64,000 nucleotides of DNA from Actinomycetospora lemnae (GCF_028737315.1 NZ_JAQZAO010000003.1:310001-374000); one strand, 5' to 3'. Numbered from the stretch's first letter, positions 33,746 to 42,702 are shown. Notes: generated by a model not told the origin, from the letters alone. Program-made: numbers and translations.

Positions 33746-35206
33746 ATGGCCACCGAGACGAGCCGGGACCCGAGCCCGGTGCTCCGTCCGCCCGAGGCGC
33801 CCGCGGCGCTGCGGAAGCGACGGGTGGGGGTGGCGACCGCTCTGCGGTACTTCGGACCCGGAGCGATCATCGCGTCGCTGACGATCGGCAGCGGCGAGTC
33901 CATCCTCGCCTCCCGCGAGGGTGCGGTCTTCGGCTACGCGGTGCTCTGGGCCGTCGTGGTCGGCTGCGTCGCGAAGGGCGCACTGGTCTACGCCTCGAAC
34001 CGCTACATCACCCTGACCGGCGAGCACCCGATGCGGCGCTTCGCGCGGGTCCTGCCGGGTCCGCGCGGGTGGTTCCCGATCGTGCTCGTGGTGATCTGCT
34101 TCGCCTCCTTCCCCGGCTGGGCCAGCGGCGTGGCGACCGCCCTCGGCGACTACCTCGACGCCCTCGGGTTCGGGAACGCCACCCTGTGGGCGATCGGCGT
34201 GCTGCTCCTCGCGGCGGTGCTGTCCTTCGTCGGCGGCTACGCGGTGCTGGAGAAGGTGCAGGTCGCGATCGCCGGGCTCATGGTGCTGCTGGTCCTCATC
34301 GCGGTGTTCGTGTCGAACCCGGACTGGCTCGCCGCCCTGCGCGGACTGCTGCCGGTCTTCCCCGACTACGCGCCGTTCGTGGCGGAGCGGTACCCCGACG
34401 TCGCGGAGACGTCGGTGTGGGTCGAGCTCGCGGTGTTCATGGGCGGTCTCGGCGGCGGCATGTACGACTACATCGGCTACACCGGCATGTTGCGCGAGAA
34501 GAAGTGGGGGATGCTCGGCCACCGCGACGCCGCCCGCATCGAGGAGGACCTGGCGGCGCAGGACGAGCGCGCGCCGATCCCGCTGTCGACCACGCCGGAG
34601 GACGTCGCCACCGCGCGCGCCTGGAGCCGGGCACCGTTCTTCGACATGCTCGCGGCGTTCCTGGCCCTGGGCGTCATCGCCGCCGCCTTCATGATGAACG
34701 GCGCCACGATCCTCGGCGCGCAGCAGCAGGTGCCCGAGGAGAACGACGTCCTGACCTACCAGTCGCAGTTCTTCGGCGTCGTCGCGCCCGTGTTCGAGTA
34801 CTTCTACATCGTCGCGATCGTCATGGTCCTGTTCGGGACGATCTACGCGCTCTGGGAGGCGTACTCCTGGACCGCGTACGAGAGCCTCGCGGCCGTGTCG
34901 GAGAAGGTGCGGGCACGCGGTCAGCGCGGCATCCGGCCCCTCGTCTACGGCTGGACCGGGATCATCGCCCTGGTCGCGATCCTCTCCGACCTGAGCTTCA
35001 CCGACCTGGTCACGCCGGCGTCCATCCTCGGCGGCGTCTTCGCCTGCGGCATCTACGGCGCCGGGCTGCTCTACGTCGACAGGGTCAACCTGCCGGGGCC
35101 CTACCGGATGAGCAGGACGCTGCGCGTGCTCGTCGCGCTCGGCTCGCTGTTCCTCACGGTCTGCGGCGTGGTCGCGATCCTCGAGCTGGTGGGGGCGATC
35201 GCGTGA
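33746..35206 (+). CDS. Nramp-fold transporter lacking the metal-site motifs
   Basis: 486 aa, about 11 membrane helices. The first helix reads FGPGAIIASLTIGSGES, the Nramp position, but without the DPGN metal ligands; the sixth-helix region (FMGGLGGGMYDYIGYTG) lacks the MPH motif. It therefore belongs to the Nramp-related superfamily but is unlikely to move Mn or Fe. As the only transporter in a sugar-acid operon, six bases after the aldolase stop, it probably imports the acid substrate (inference). Confidence 0.8.
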   Translation: MATETSRDPSPVLRPPEAPAALRKRRVGVATALRYFGPGAIIASLTIGSGESILASREGAVFGYAVLWAVVVGCVAKGALVYASNRYITLTGEHPMRRFARVLPGPRGWFPIVLVVICFASFPGWASGVATALGDYLDALGFGNATLWAIGVLLLAAVLSFVGGYAVLEKVQVAIAGLMVLLVLIAVFVSNPDWLAALRGLLPVFPDYAPFVAERYPDVAETSVWVELAVFMGGLGGGMYDYIGYTGMLREKKWGMLGHRDAARIEEDLAAQDERAPIPLSTTPEDVATARAWSRAPFFDMLAAFLALGVIAAAFMMNGATILGAQQQVPEENDVLTYQSQFFGVVAPVFEYFYIVAIVMVLFGTIYALWEAYSWTAYESLAAVSEKVRARGQRGIRPLVYGWTGIIALVAILSDLSFTDLVTPASILGGVFACGIYGAGLLYVDRVNLPGPYRMSRTLRVLVALGSLFLTVCGVVAILELVGAIA

Positions 35207-35676
35207 GGACGACGGTGACGTGGCGCCACGTGGTGCTCGCGGTCGGGTTCCTGGCCCTGGCCGGCGTCCGCGCGACGCAGGGGGCGACGGTCTGGGCGGT
35301 GGTCTTCGGGCTCGCCGCCGTGGCCAACGCCTGGCTCGCGCTGCGGAGCGAGGAGACCGGGGCGGCCCCGGCGGTGCCCGCCGACGCCGACCCGCGCGAG
35401 GTCGCCGCCGAGGAGGTCCGCTGCCGTGCCGCGCTGCGCCGGTGGCAGCTGTTGGCGCTCGCCGGCGCGCTGGTCGCCGCCGGGCTGCTGCTGGTCGAGC
35501 CGCCGCTGGCGGTGCTCGCCGCCGGGGCGGTGCTGGTCGCGGTGCTCCGGGGTCGGCGCGTGCAGCGCTACGCGGCGACGCTGCCGTCCGCGACGGGCGC
35601 TCCGACCCCGCCCGCGACGAACGGCGCGGCTCGCGGTACGGCCGCCCCCTGCGGTGCCTCCGGCGTCGGGTCCTGA
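35203..35676 (+). CDS. Small membrane protein at the end of the sugar-acid operon
   Basis: 157 aa from GTG 35203 overlapping the permease stop. Two pairs of hydrophobic helices (about 8-45 and 80-115) flank a hydrophilic loop with one cysteine; the last 40 residues are Ala/Pro/Gly-rich. No family recognised. Coupling to the permease suggests a subunit or assembly partner. Confidence 0.65.
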   Translation: MRTTVTWRHVVLAVGFLALAGVRATQGATVWAVVFGLAAVANAWLALRSEETGAAPAVPADADPREVAAEEVRCRAALRRWQLLALAGALVAAGLLLVEPPLAVLAAGAVLVAVLRGRRVQRYAATLPSATGAPTPPATNGAARGTAAPCGASGVGS

Positions 35677-35924
35677 TCCCGCGCCGGGTGACGTCGAGAT
35701 CGGCGGCCGCGCGCTGGGGCGCCCTCCTCGAGGCGCAGCACGGCACGGTCCGCTCGACGGGGGACCGCCGGGCCCCTGATCGCGAGGTCGTATGCGCCCC
35801 GGGCGTCGAGGACGACGCGCTGCTCGAGGCCGTGTCCCGCCGACCTCGCCGCCTTCGCCGGCCAGATCCCGCGTCTCGCCACCCGGTACCGGACGACCTG
35901 ATCCGGCAGCTCGGGCCGCGCGCG
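35677..35924. other. Short gap after the sugar-acid operon
   Basis: All frames are open for long stretches through GC bias, but none reads as a protein. No hairpin with arms above ten bases was noticed. Confidence 0.4.
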
Positions 35925-36164
35925 TCAGTGGCCCGGCAGCGTCCAGAGGTCGGGGGCGAAGCGGTGGACCCCGCCGATGACGTAGAACGCCAGGAGCCCC
36001 GCCAGCGCGACCACGCCCCGCACCCGGACCCGCACGTCCTGACGCCGCCGGCGTGGGCGGGCGGTCTCGTGTGTGCGTGCGGACGGGTCGGCACGCTGCT
36101 GACGTCCAGGGCGCGGCGCAGGCGGGGCAAGGGTGTCCGCGACGGGCCCGGTCGACGGGGTCAC
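35925..36164 (-). CDS. Small one-helix membrane protein next to Asp23
   Basis: 79 aa from GTG 36164, overlapping the Asp23 stop. The first 45 residues are basic and Pro-rich; one membrane helix follows (GVVALAGLLAFYVIGG) and the end is VHRFAPDLWTLPGH. Small membrane proteins beside Asp23 genes are common in actinobacteria and may anchor Asp23 to the membrane. That role is inferred. Confidence 0.6.
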   Translation of the reverse strand: MTPSTGPVADTLAPPAPRPGRQQRADPSARTHETARPRRRRQDVRVRVRGVVALAGLLAFYVIGGVHRFAPDLWTLPGH

Positions 36165-36670
36165 CGGACCCGCGCCGACGCGGTGGTGTCAGCGCCCTGG
36201 TCGTCGGCGTCGCCGTCGGACGGGATGTGCAGGTCGACGACGGTGACGTCGACCTCGACGACCTCGAGCCCGGTCATCTGCTCGACGGCACCGATGACGT
36301 TGCGGCGGATGGCGCGGGCGAGCTCGGCGATCGAGACGCCGTACTCGACGACGACGGTGATGTCGACGGCGGCCTGGCGCTCGCCGACCTCCACCGACAC
36401 GCCTCGGCTCGACGAGGAGCGCCCGCCGGGGATGCGCTCGGTCAGCGCGCCGAGGGCCCGCGCGGCGCCGCCCCCGAAGCCGTGCACGCCGTCGACCTCG
36501 CGGGCGGCGAGCCCGGCGACCTTGGCGACGACGCCGTCGGCGATCGAGGTCCTGCCCTGCGGCGTGTTCAGCGTCGAGCCGTCCGCCGGGAGAGCGACCG
36601 CGGCGGTGGCGCCGCGGGCCGGGACCGGAGCGGTGCTGGCGGTGCTGGCGGTGCTGGACGGGGTGCTCAT
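36161..36670 (-). CDS. Asp23/Gls24 family envelope stress protein
   Basis: 169 aa. After a Ser/Thr/Ala-rich head, the Asp23 domain runs from about residue 37 to 150: TSIADGVVAKVAGLAAREVDG, VSVEVGERQAAVDITVVVEYG, then VIGAVEQMTGLEVVEVDVTV. Asp23 proteins form filaments at the cell membrane and respond to alkaline or envelope stress. It is flanked by two small genes with start-stop overlaps, making a three-gene unit. Confidence 0.9.
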   Translation of the reverse strand: MSTPSSTASTASTAPVPARGATAAVALPADGSTLNTPQGRTSIADGVVAKVAGLAAREVDGVHGFGGGAARALGALTERIPGGRSSSSRGVSVEVGERQAAVDITVVVEYGVSIAELARAIRRNVIGAVEQMTGLEVVEVDVTVVDLHIPSDGDADDQGADTTASARVR

Positions 36671-36876
36671 GGCGGTCCTCCCTCTCGTGTCGACGGAGCC
36701 GCCCCCGGTCGGGCGGCGCCGCCCGTCGACCTCATTCGGTTGGACACGACCGATCGCGCATCCTCACGCGCTCGCGGGCGTGAGCGCGACCACCAGGCGA
36801 GGTCGGCGCCGCGCTCGCGCGCCCCGTCCGCCAGGTCCTCGGTGACCGCGATCGCCCGTTCCGCGAGGCCCGCCAC
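36667..36876 (-). CDS. Possible small gene upstream of Asp23
   Basis: 69 aa from GTG 36876, with an ATGA overlap into the Asp23 start. The N-terminal half (AERAIAVTEDLADGARERGADL) could be a helix; the rest is Arg/Ser/Pro-rich. The overlap favours a real gene, but the composition resembles non-coding GC-rich frames. Confidence 0.35.
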   Translation of the reverse strand: MAGLAERAIAVTEDLADGARERGADLAWWSRSRPRAREDARSVVSNRMRSTGGAARPGAAPSTREGGPP

Positions 36877-36946
36877 CAGGGCCTACCGGTCGCGGAAGTC
36901 CAGACGGTCGGGACACCTGGCCAACCTGCCCGGTCGAGAAGTCGTT

Positions 36947-36995
36947 GATGTCATGGCGTGACATCGGTGCTAGCGTGATGTCACGCCGCGACATC
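36947..36995. promoter_or_regulatory. Twin TetR operators
   Basis: GATGTCATGGCGTGACATC (36947-36965) and GATGTCACGCCGCGACATC (36977-36995), two 19-bp palindromes with the same arms, start-to-start 30 bp apart. TAGCGT at 36971-36976 between them could be the -10 region. They end 53 bases before the TetR start at 37049, so autoregulation is likely. Confidence 0.75.
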
Positions 36996-37048
36996 ATGCG
37001 GCCAGAGGTGGAGAACGAGGTCGACGTGGACGACACCGGTGGGGGTGG

Positions 37049-37657
37049 GTGGCCGTGCCCCGATGGGAAGAGGGCAGCGCGGAGCGTCTGACGACGGCTG
37101 CCCTGGAGCTGTTCGAGGAACGGGGCTTCGAGGACACGAGCGTCGTCGAGATCGCCGAGCGCGCGCGGGTCACGACCCGCACGTTCTTCCGGTACTTCCC
37201 GGACAAGCGCGAGGTGCTGTTCGCCGAATCGGACCGCATCCGCACGGCGATCGTGCAGGCGGTCCTCGACGCCCCCGACGTCACGCAGCCGCTCCGGGTG
37301 GTCACCACCGCCCTGGCGCAGTTCGACTGGGACGTCGGTGGCGCCGAGATCCAGCGCCGGCGGCACGCCGTGATCGCGGCGAACCCGGGGCTCCTGGAAC
37401 GGGAGCTGATCAAGCAGGACGAGATCGCCACCGAGGTCGTCCGGGCCCTGCGGCGACGCGGGGTCGAGGAGGAGGCGGCCCGTCTCGCGACGCGCGTGGG
37501 GATCCAGGTCTTCGCCACGGCGTACGCGCGATGGGCCGAGGGCGACGGCGGCGCTGACCTGACCGAGCTCACCGAGGCCGCGACGGACCTCCTCCGCGCA
37601 CTCGTCCCGACCGAAGGCCCTCCGTGGCCGCGAACCCGAGAAGAGGTCCGATCATGA
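37049..37657 (+). CDS. TetR family regulator
   Basis: 202 aa from GTG 37049, or GTG 37055. The HTH (AERLTTAALELFEERGFEDT, TRTFFRYFPDKREVLF) is canonical. It is the first gene of a two-gene unit with the membrane protein at 37654 (ATGA overlap) behind twin palindromic operators, so it is an autorepressor that also sets the level of that protein. The inducer is unknown. Confidence 0.9.
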   Translation: MAVPRWEEGSAERLTTAALELFEERGFEDTSVVEIAERARVTTRTFFRYFPDKREVLFAESDRIRTAIVQAVLDAPDVTQPLRVVTTALAQFDWDVGGAEIQRRRHAVIAANPGLLERELIKQDEIATEVVRALRRRGVEEEAARLATRVGIQVFATAYARWAEGDGGADLTELTEAATDLLRALVPTEGPPWPRTREEVRS

Positions 37658-38094
37658 GTTCGAGGAAGACGGCGTCAGGCGTGCTGGTCGGCCTGGTCGC
37701 CGCGGGGACCGCCGTCGGGGCACTGCTCGTGGACGCCGTCCTGCCGGAGACGGCGAGACAGCACATGCGCAATCCCCGCTGGCCCGGTCACGCCAAGTTC
37801 CACAACGCGCAGTACATCGTCATGAGCGCCGTGCTCGGTGGTCTCGGGCTGCGGCTGCTGCGTTCGCCGCACGGCGATCCGGACCACAACCGCGTGATGG
37901 CCGCAGCCATCGTGTCCGTGCCGTACCTGGGCATGTACGGCGCCGCCGCCTTCCCGGGCACGGCGCTGAGCGACGAGGAGTTCGGCGACTCACCGGCCAA
38001 CAGGGTCGGCGGGGTGGAGGACAACCTCCTCTCGGCGACCGTGTGCCTGGCCGTGCTCGGCACCTCTCTCGCGCTGGGGCGGCGCGCGCGCTGA
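37654..38094 (+). CDS. Membrane protein co-transcribed with a TetR
   Basis: 146 aa from the ATG overlapping the TetR stop. Four hydrophobic segments; conserved-looking loop HMRNPRWPGHAKFHNAQY between helices 1 and 2, and a loop FPGTALSDEEFGDSPANRVGG later. It resembles small four-helix proteins of DUF6640 type, though I cannot confirm that. His, Asn and Asp in the loops could bind a ligand. Confidence 0.75.
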   Translation: MSSRKTASGVLVGLVAAGTAVGALLVDAVLPETARQHMRNPRWPGHAKFHNAQYIVMSAVLGGLGLRLLRSPHGDPDHNRVMAAAIVSVPYLGMYGAAAFPGTALSDEEFGDSPANRVGGVEDNLLSATVCLAVLGTSLALGRRAR

Positions 38095-38130
38095 GGGGCA
38101 GCGCCGGGGCGGCTGGGGGGCTCCCGCCCG

Positions 38131-38169
38131 GACGGTGAGGGGCGCGGCGTCCCCGCGCCCCTCACCGTC
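38131..38169. terminator. Bidirectional terminator between convergent genes
   Basis: Perfect 17-bp arms: GACGGTGAGGGGCGCGG (38131-38147) and its complement (38153-38169), loop CGTCC. It separates the membrane protein (ends 38094) from the LLM monooxygenase (ends 38183). Confidence 0.85.
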
Positions 38170-38182
38170 GCCGGGTGCCGTC

Positions 38183-39361
38183 TCAGTGGCGCAGCCCCGC
38201 CTGCTTGAGCAGCGGCATGACGTTCTCGTCGAAGTACTTGAGCTCCTCGTTGTAGTCGATGAGCCCGAAGATCATGCCCTGCATGCCGGCCTCGTTGAGC
38301 TCGCCGAGCTTCTCGGTGACCTGCTCGGGGGTCCCGACGACCGGGTAGCCGCCCCAGCCCGCGATGAAGCGCTCCTGCATCTTCGTCGCGGCGTGGTCGA
38401 ACGACTGGCTGGCCCCGGAGGTGGCCATCTTGATGACGTTGCCCGCCGCGCCCCAGTCGCCCTCGTCCACGACCTGCTGGAAGGCGCGCTGCGCCTCCTC
38501 CTCGGTGTCGCGGCAGACCACCAGGCCGTAGGTCATGACCTGGATCTCCCGCCGGTAGTCGTCGCGGGCCTTGGCGCGGACCTTGTCGCTGTACGCGCGG
38601 ATGTTCTCGAGGGTGTCGAGGGACGCGAAGTTGATGTCGACGTTGCGGGCGGAGAACTCGATGCCCGACGCCGAGTTGCCGGCGTTGAGCAGGGCCGGGC
38701 GCGGGGCCTGGTGGGGCTTGGGATAGGCCTCGAGCAGCTCGCCGTCGAAGTACCGGGAGTGGACGGCGAACGTGCCCTCCTCGCTCCAGAGGCGGTCAGC
38801 GAAGTCGAGCCAGTCCTGGCCGAACGCGTAGCGCTCGTCGTGCTCGCGCTGCTCGGAGCCGAACATCTCCATCTCGGGGGCGACCCAGCCCATGACCAGA
38901 TTGAGCGCGAACCGCCCGCCCGAGATGTGGTCGATGGTGGTCGCCATCTTGGACGCGACGATCGGGTGCACGGTCGGGAGGTGGGAGGTCGACGCGACCG
39001 CGATCCGCTCGGTGGCCTCGGCGACGCCGGCGGCCCAGGTGAACGTCTCGAAGCAGTTGCCGTTGAAGTTGGTGGAGCCACCGAAGCCCTTCCACCGGGC
39101 GACGGGGACGAGGACGTCGAAGCCGATCCGGTCGGCGCGCTGGGCGATCTCCTTGGTGTGGGCCCACGTGATCTCGTAGGTGCTCGGCGCGTGGCTCATG
39201 ATCAGCCCGTAGGAGCAGTTCACGCCGAACAGGCCGAGCTTCATCTTCTGGTCGCCGAACAGCGGGTTGGTGAGGGTGCGGTCCACCAGGGGGCGCGTCT
39301 CGCTCGCGGGTCGCGGGTCGGTGGGGGCGAGGCCGAGGCGCTCGTTGGCGGTGACGGTCAC
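38183..39361 (-). CDS. LLM class flavin-dependent monooxygenase
   Basis: 392 aa. Luciferase-like barrel with KLGLFGVNCSYGLIMSHAP, VPVARWKGFGGSTNFNG and GRFALNLVMGWVAPEMEMFG. The order resembles the SfnG/RutA/alkanesulfonate group of two-component monooxygenases that use FMNH2. It follows the aldehyde dehydrogenase by 42 bases, so the pair should oxidise a compound and its aldehyde product. FMNH2 supply is encoded close by (42154 and RibBA at 42839). The ATG at 39361 is kept although residues 1-38 are an extension over the usual start. Confidence 0.88.
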   Translation of the reverse strand: MTVTANERLGLAPTDPRPASETRPLVDRTLTNPLFGDQKMKLGLFGVNCSYGLIMSHAPSTYEITWAHTKEIAQRADRIGFDVLVPVARWKGFGGSTNFNGNCFETFTWAAGVAEATERIAVASTSHLPTVHPIVASKMATTIDHISGGRFALNLVMGWVAPEMEMFGSEQREHDERYAFGQDWLDFADRLWSEEGTFAVHSRYFDGELLEAYPKPHQAPRPALLNAGNSASGIEFSARNVDINFASLDTLENIRAYSDKVRAKARDDYRREIQVMTYGLVVCRDTEEEAQRAFQQVVDEGDWGAAGNVIKMATSGASQSFDHAATKMQERFIAGWGGYPVVGTPEQVTEKLGELNEAGMQGMIFGLIDYNEELKYFDENVMPLLKQAGLRH

Positions 39362-39403
39362 GGGGTCTCCTTCGTCGGGGTGGGTGTCGTCGGGTGGGGC
39401 GCG

Positions 39404-40882
39404 TCAGCCGAGCTGGAACGGGTCGCGGGTGCCGCCGGTGAGCTCGACGAAGACGGACTTGTTCTCCGTGTACTCAGCGATGGCGTCGACCCCGTTCTCG
39501 CGGCCGATGCCGCTGGAGCCGAAGCCGCCGAAGGGCATGTTCGGTGCGATCACGCGGTAGGCGTTGATCCAGACGGTGCCGGCGCGCAGCCGGGCGGCGA
39601 CGCGGTGTGCGCGGTGCACGTCCTTGGTCCACACGGCGCCGGCGAGGCCGTAGGGGGTGTCGTTGGCGAGCTTGAGGGCCTCGTCCTCGTCGGTGAACGT
39701 GTAGGCGGCCAGCACCGGCCCGAAGACCTCCTCGCGGACCACGGTGTTCTCCGGGGTGACGCCGGTGATGACGGTCGGCCGGACGAACAGCCCACCGCGC
39801 TCGTCGTCGGGGCCGCCGCCCGAGGCGAAGGTGGCGCCCTCGTCCGCGGCGCCGCGCAGGTAGCCCAGGACCTTCTCGTACTGCGGGCGGTTGGCCACCG
39901 GTCCCATCTCGGTCGCGGCCTCGGTGGGGTCGCCGAGCACGATCGCCTCGGCGCGGGCGGCGACCTTCTCGACCAGGGCATCGTGCACGTCCGCGTGCAC
40001 GATGAGGCGCGAGCCCGCCATGCAGGTCTGCCCGGTCGCGGCGAAGACGCCGGCCACCAGGCCGTTGGCGGCGGCGTCGAGGTCGGCGTCGGGGAACACG
40101 ATCTGCGGTGACTTGCCGCCCAGCTCGAGCGTGACGCGGTTGATGTTGGCGCCGGCGGCCTGGGCGATCTTCGCGCCGGTGGCGGTCGACCCGGTGAAGG
40201 CGATCTTGTCGACGCCCGGGTGAGCGGCGAGCGCCTCGCCGGTGGCGCGGTCCCAGCCGGTGACGACGTTGAGCACGCCGGCGGGGAGGCCGGCCTCGTG
40301 GAGGACCTCGGCGAACGCCACGGTCGAGGCGGGGGAGTGCTCGGAGGGCTTGACCACCATCGTGCAGCCCGCCGCCAGCGCCGGGGCCAGCTTGAAGGTG
40401 AGCAGCAGCAGGGGCGAGTTCCACGGCGTGATGGCGCCGACCACGCCGACCGGCTCGCGCTGGGTGTAGCCGAAGTAGTTCGGGTTCACCGGGGGCACCG
40501 TGCGGCCCTCGACCTTGTCCGCCAGCCCGGCGAAGTAGTAGTACCACTGCGGCAGGCTGGTCAGCTGCCCGCGCATCTCGCGCAGCAGCTTGCCGGAATC
40601 GTTGACCTCGAGTCGGGCCAGGCGCTCGGCGTTCGCCGCGATCGCGTCGCCGCACCGCCGGATGATCGCGGCGCGCTGGAACCCCGTCATCCGCCCCCAT
40701 TCGCCCTCGAAGGCGGACCGGGCGGCGGCGACGGCCTCGTCGACGTCCTCGGCGCGCCCGTCGGCGAGGCGTGCCCACGCCGCGCCGGTGTAGGGGTTCT
40801 GCGATGCGAACGTGCCCCCGGCGGCGGCCGCGACGGATTTCCCGTTGACGAAGAGGCCGAACTCCTCCAGCGATGTCGTCAT
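39404..40882 (-). CDS. Aldehyde dehydrogenase
   Basis: 492 aa from ATG 40882. Catalytic Cys287 (GQTCMAGS), general base Glu253 (TLELGGKSP) and oxyanion Asn155 (TPWNSP) are all present, with the NAD-site FTGST at 229-233. It probably oxidises the aldehyde released by the LLM monooxygenase in the same transcript. An AraC-type tandem site lies 83-116 bases upstream, so the AraC gene at 41147 probably activates it. Confidence 0.95.
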   Translation of the reverse strand: MTTSLEEFGLFVNGKSVAAAAGGTFASQNPYTGAAWARLADGRAEDVDEAVAAARSAFEGEWGRMTGFQRAAIIRRCGDAIAANAERLARLEVNDSGKLLREMRGQLTSLPQWYYYFAGLADKVEGRTVPPVNPNYFGYTQREPVGVVGAITPWNSPLLLLTFKLAPALAAGCTMVVKPSEHSPASTVAFAEVLHEAGLPAGVLNVVTGWDRATGEALAAHPGVDKIAFTGSTATGAKIAQAAGANINRVTLELGGKSPQIVFPDADLDAAANGLVAGVFAATGQTCMAGSRLIVHADVHDALVEKVAARAEAIVLGDPTEAATEMGPVANRPQYEKVLGYLRGAADEGATFASGGGPDDERGGLFVRPTVITGVTPENTVVREEVFGPVLAAYTFTDEDEALKLANDTPYGLAGAVWTKDVHRAHRVAARLRAGTVWINAYRVIAPNMPFGGFGSSGIGRENGVDAIAEYTENKSVFVELTGGTRDPFQLG

Positions 40883-40964
40883 CGACGTCTCTCCCTGATG
40901 TCGGTCCCGCCGGGAACGGCGGGAGGAATGCACCGACGCTAGGAAGTCGGGGAACGGTGCCGAT

Positions 40965-40998
40965 ATCCGCGGACGGCACGCGCCGATCCGCTCCGTGC
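40965..40998. promoter_or_regulatory. AraC-type tandem site upstream of the aldehyde dehydrogenase
   Basis: ATCCGCGGACGGC begins at 40965 and a second half site, ATCCGCTCCGTGC, begins at 40986, 21 bp later (two helical turns). The same arrangement recurs at 42703-42736. An inverted half site AACGGATGG lies at about 41047-41055. Confidence 0.65.
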
Positions 40999-41146
40999 AG
41001 GCGTGCCGTGGCGCAGCGCACCGGGGGCGGAGCCGTTCCTGCACGCAACGGATGGCGGGTCGCGCTCATCGGCTGTTCGCCGGCGGGCAGCGCCCCTACG
41101 GTTCGGGGAAGCGGGGCCTCGCCACGGCACGAGGAGGTGTCGACGC

Positions 41147-42157
41147 ATGCGGATCCGGAGCGACGACGAGCCCGGTGCGGCTCGCGGGCGGCTGACCGAG
41201 CACGCGGTGCTGGACACGCGCCACCTCGACGAGGCCCGCGAGGCCGTCGCCCGTGTCTACCTGGCCCACGACCTGCGCGCGCCGACGGGCGACATCGCGA
41301 TGACGCTCAACGCGACGTCGGACCGGCTCTTCACCTTCGGCTACCTGACCTACCAGTCGCCGGCGACGCTGGTCATGCCGCCGACCGAGGACAACTACCA
41401 CGTCAACCTGACGATCGCCGGGGAGACGAACGGCGAGCGCTCGGACGGGACCCGGCGCGTGACGGCGGCCGGCCGGTCGGGGCTGGTGCTGCTCCCGCAC
41501 CACACGACCACGGTGCACTGGTCCGCCGACGCCGAGCAGTGGCACCTCAAGATCCCGCGGGTGACGCTGGAGTCGCACCTCGGTGACCAGCTCGGACGCC
41601 CGGTGCACGACGTCGTCGACTTCGACTTCGGGGTGGACCTCACGACCCCGGTGGGGCGCACGCTGCTGTCGTCGGTCGAGTTCCTCGCCCGCGAGCTCGA
41701 CCGGCCCGGCGGCCTCGGGGAGATGCCCCTGGCGCGCGAGCAGCTCGAGGCGTTCATCGTGACCCAGCTGCTGCACGCCGGCCGACACCGCTACAGCGAC
41801 GCGCTCGCCGCGCCCGCGGACCCCGTGCGCCGGGGCCGGCTGGGGCCGGTGCTCGAGTACATGGAGCAGCACGCCGACGAGCCGCTCACCCCGCAGGAGC
41901 TCGCGCGGGTCGGGTGCCTGAGCGTCCGCACCCTGCACGCGACGTTCCAGCAGGAGCTCGGGGAGTCCCCCATGAGCTACCTGCGACGCCTGCGTCTCGA
42001 CCACGTCCGTGCCGAGCTCCTGCGCGGCCACCCCGCGGATGTGCAGGTCACGGAGGTGGCGCTGCGCTGGGGCTTCCTGCACCAGAGCCGCTTCGCCCAG
42101 CAGTACCGCGAGCGCTTCGGGGAGCTGCCCCGCGAGACGCTCCGCGACCGCGGCTAG
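41147..42157 (+). CDS. AraC family activator
   Basis: 336 aa from ATG 41147 with RBS GAGGAGG. A cupin-like AraC sensor domain (about 25-200) precedes the two HTH motifs (LTPQELARVGCLSVRTLHAT and VTEVALRWGFLHQSRFAQQY). It lies between the two promoter regions that carry identical 21-bp-phased direct repeats, so it is the probable activator of both the ALDH-LLM operon and the flavin reductase/RibBA divergent pair. The inducer is presumably the pathway substrate. Confidence 0.92.
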   Translation: MRIRSDDEPGAARGRLTEHAVLDTRHLDEAREAVARVYLAHDLRAPTGDIAMTLNATSDRLFTFGYLTYQSPATLVMPPTEDNYHVNLTIAGETNGERSDGTRRVTAAGRSGLVLLPHHTTTVHWSADAEQWHLKIPRVTLESHLGDQLGRPVHDVVDFDFGVDLTTPVGRTLLSSVEFLARELDRPGGLGEMPLAREQLEAFIVTQLLHAGRHRYSDALAAPADPVRRGRLGPVLEYMEQHADEPLTPQELARVGCLSVRTLHATFQQELGESPMSYLRRLRLDHVRAELLRGHPADVQVTEVALRWGFLHQSRFAQQYRERFGELPRETLRDRG

Positions 42158-42666
42158 ACCTCGCCGCCCACCGCGAGGACGCCGTACGCGCCCCGGTGGA
42201 ACAGCAGCGGGGCGAGCTCCGGGTCGGCGTCGAGGGACCGGACACGGCCCACGACGATCGTGTGGTCGCCGCCGGGGAACTCGCCGTGCAGCGTGCAGTC
42301 GATCCAGGCGACCACCCCGTCGAGGCGCGGCGAGCCCGACGGCGCGGGCGACCAGTCCACCCCGGCGTACTTGTCGGCGCCGGAGCGCGCGAAGGCGGTG
42401 CTCGTGTCGCGGTGGCCGTCGGCCAGCACGTTGACGCAGAAGTGCCCGATCTCGCGGATCCGGGGCCACGTGGTCGACGTGCGCGCCGGCGAGAACGAGA
42501 CGAGCGGCGGGTCGAGCGAGAGCGAGCTGAACGACTGGCAGGTGAATCCCGCCGGCCCGTCCGGCGTCATCGCCGTGATCACCACGATGCCCGACGCGAA
42601 GTGGCCGAGCACGTGGCGCAGGTGCGTGGATTCGATGCGGGTCGCGTCCGCCGACCATTCGTCCAT
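42154..42666 (-). CDS. Flavin reductase (two-component monooxygenase partner)
   Basis: 170 aa from ATG 42666. The split-barrel flavin reductase domain shows HFASGIVVITA, FTCQSFSSLSLDPPLVSFSP, FCVNVLAD and the late GGDHTIVVGRV. It reduces FMN with NAD(P)H for the LLM monooxygenase at 38183. It is convergent with AraC (4-base overlap of the 3' ends) and divergent from RibBA across the shared AraC-type site. Confidence 0.93.
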   Translation of the reverse strand: MDEWSADATRIESTHLRHVLGHFASGIVVITAMTPDGPAGFTCQSFSSLSLDPPLVSFSPARTSTTWPRIREIGHFCVNVLADGHRDTSTAFARSGADKYAGVDWSPAPSGSPRLDGVVAWIDCTLHGEFPGGDHTIVVGRVRSLDADPELAPLLFHRGAYGVLAVGGEV

Positions 42667-42702
42667 GGGCCGAAAAGTAGCGACCGACCGCGGGCCACGA
42701 CT

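Noticed and set aside
32849-36130. A 1093-codon minus-strand open frame
   Set aside because: It is antisense to the aldolase, permease and membrane protein genes of the sugar-acid operon, and low in complexity.
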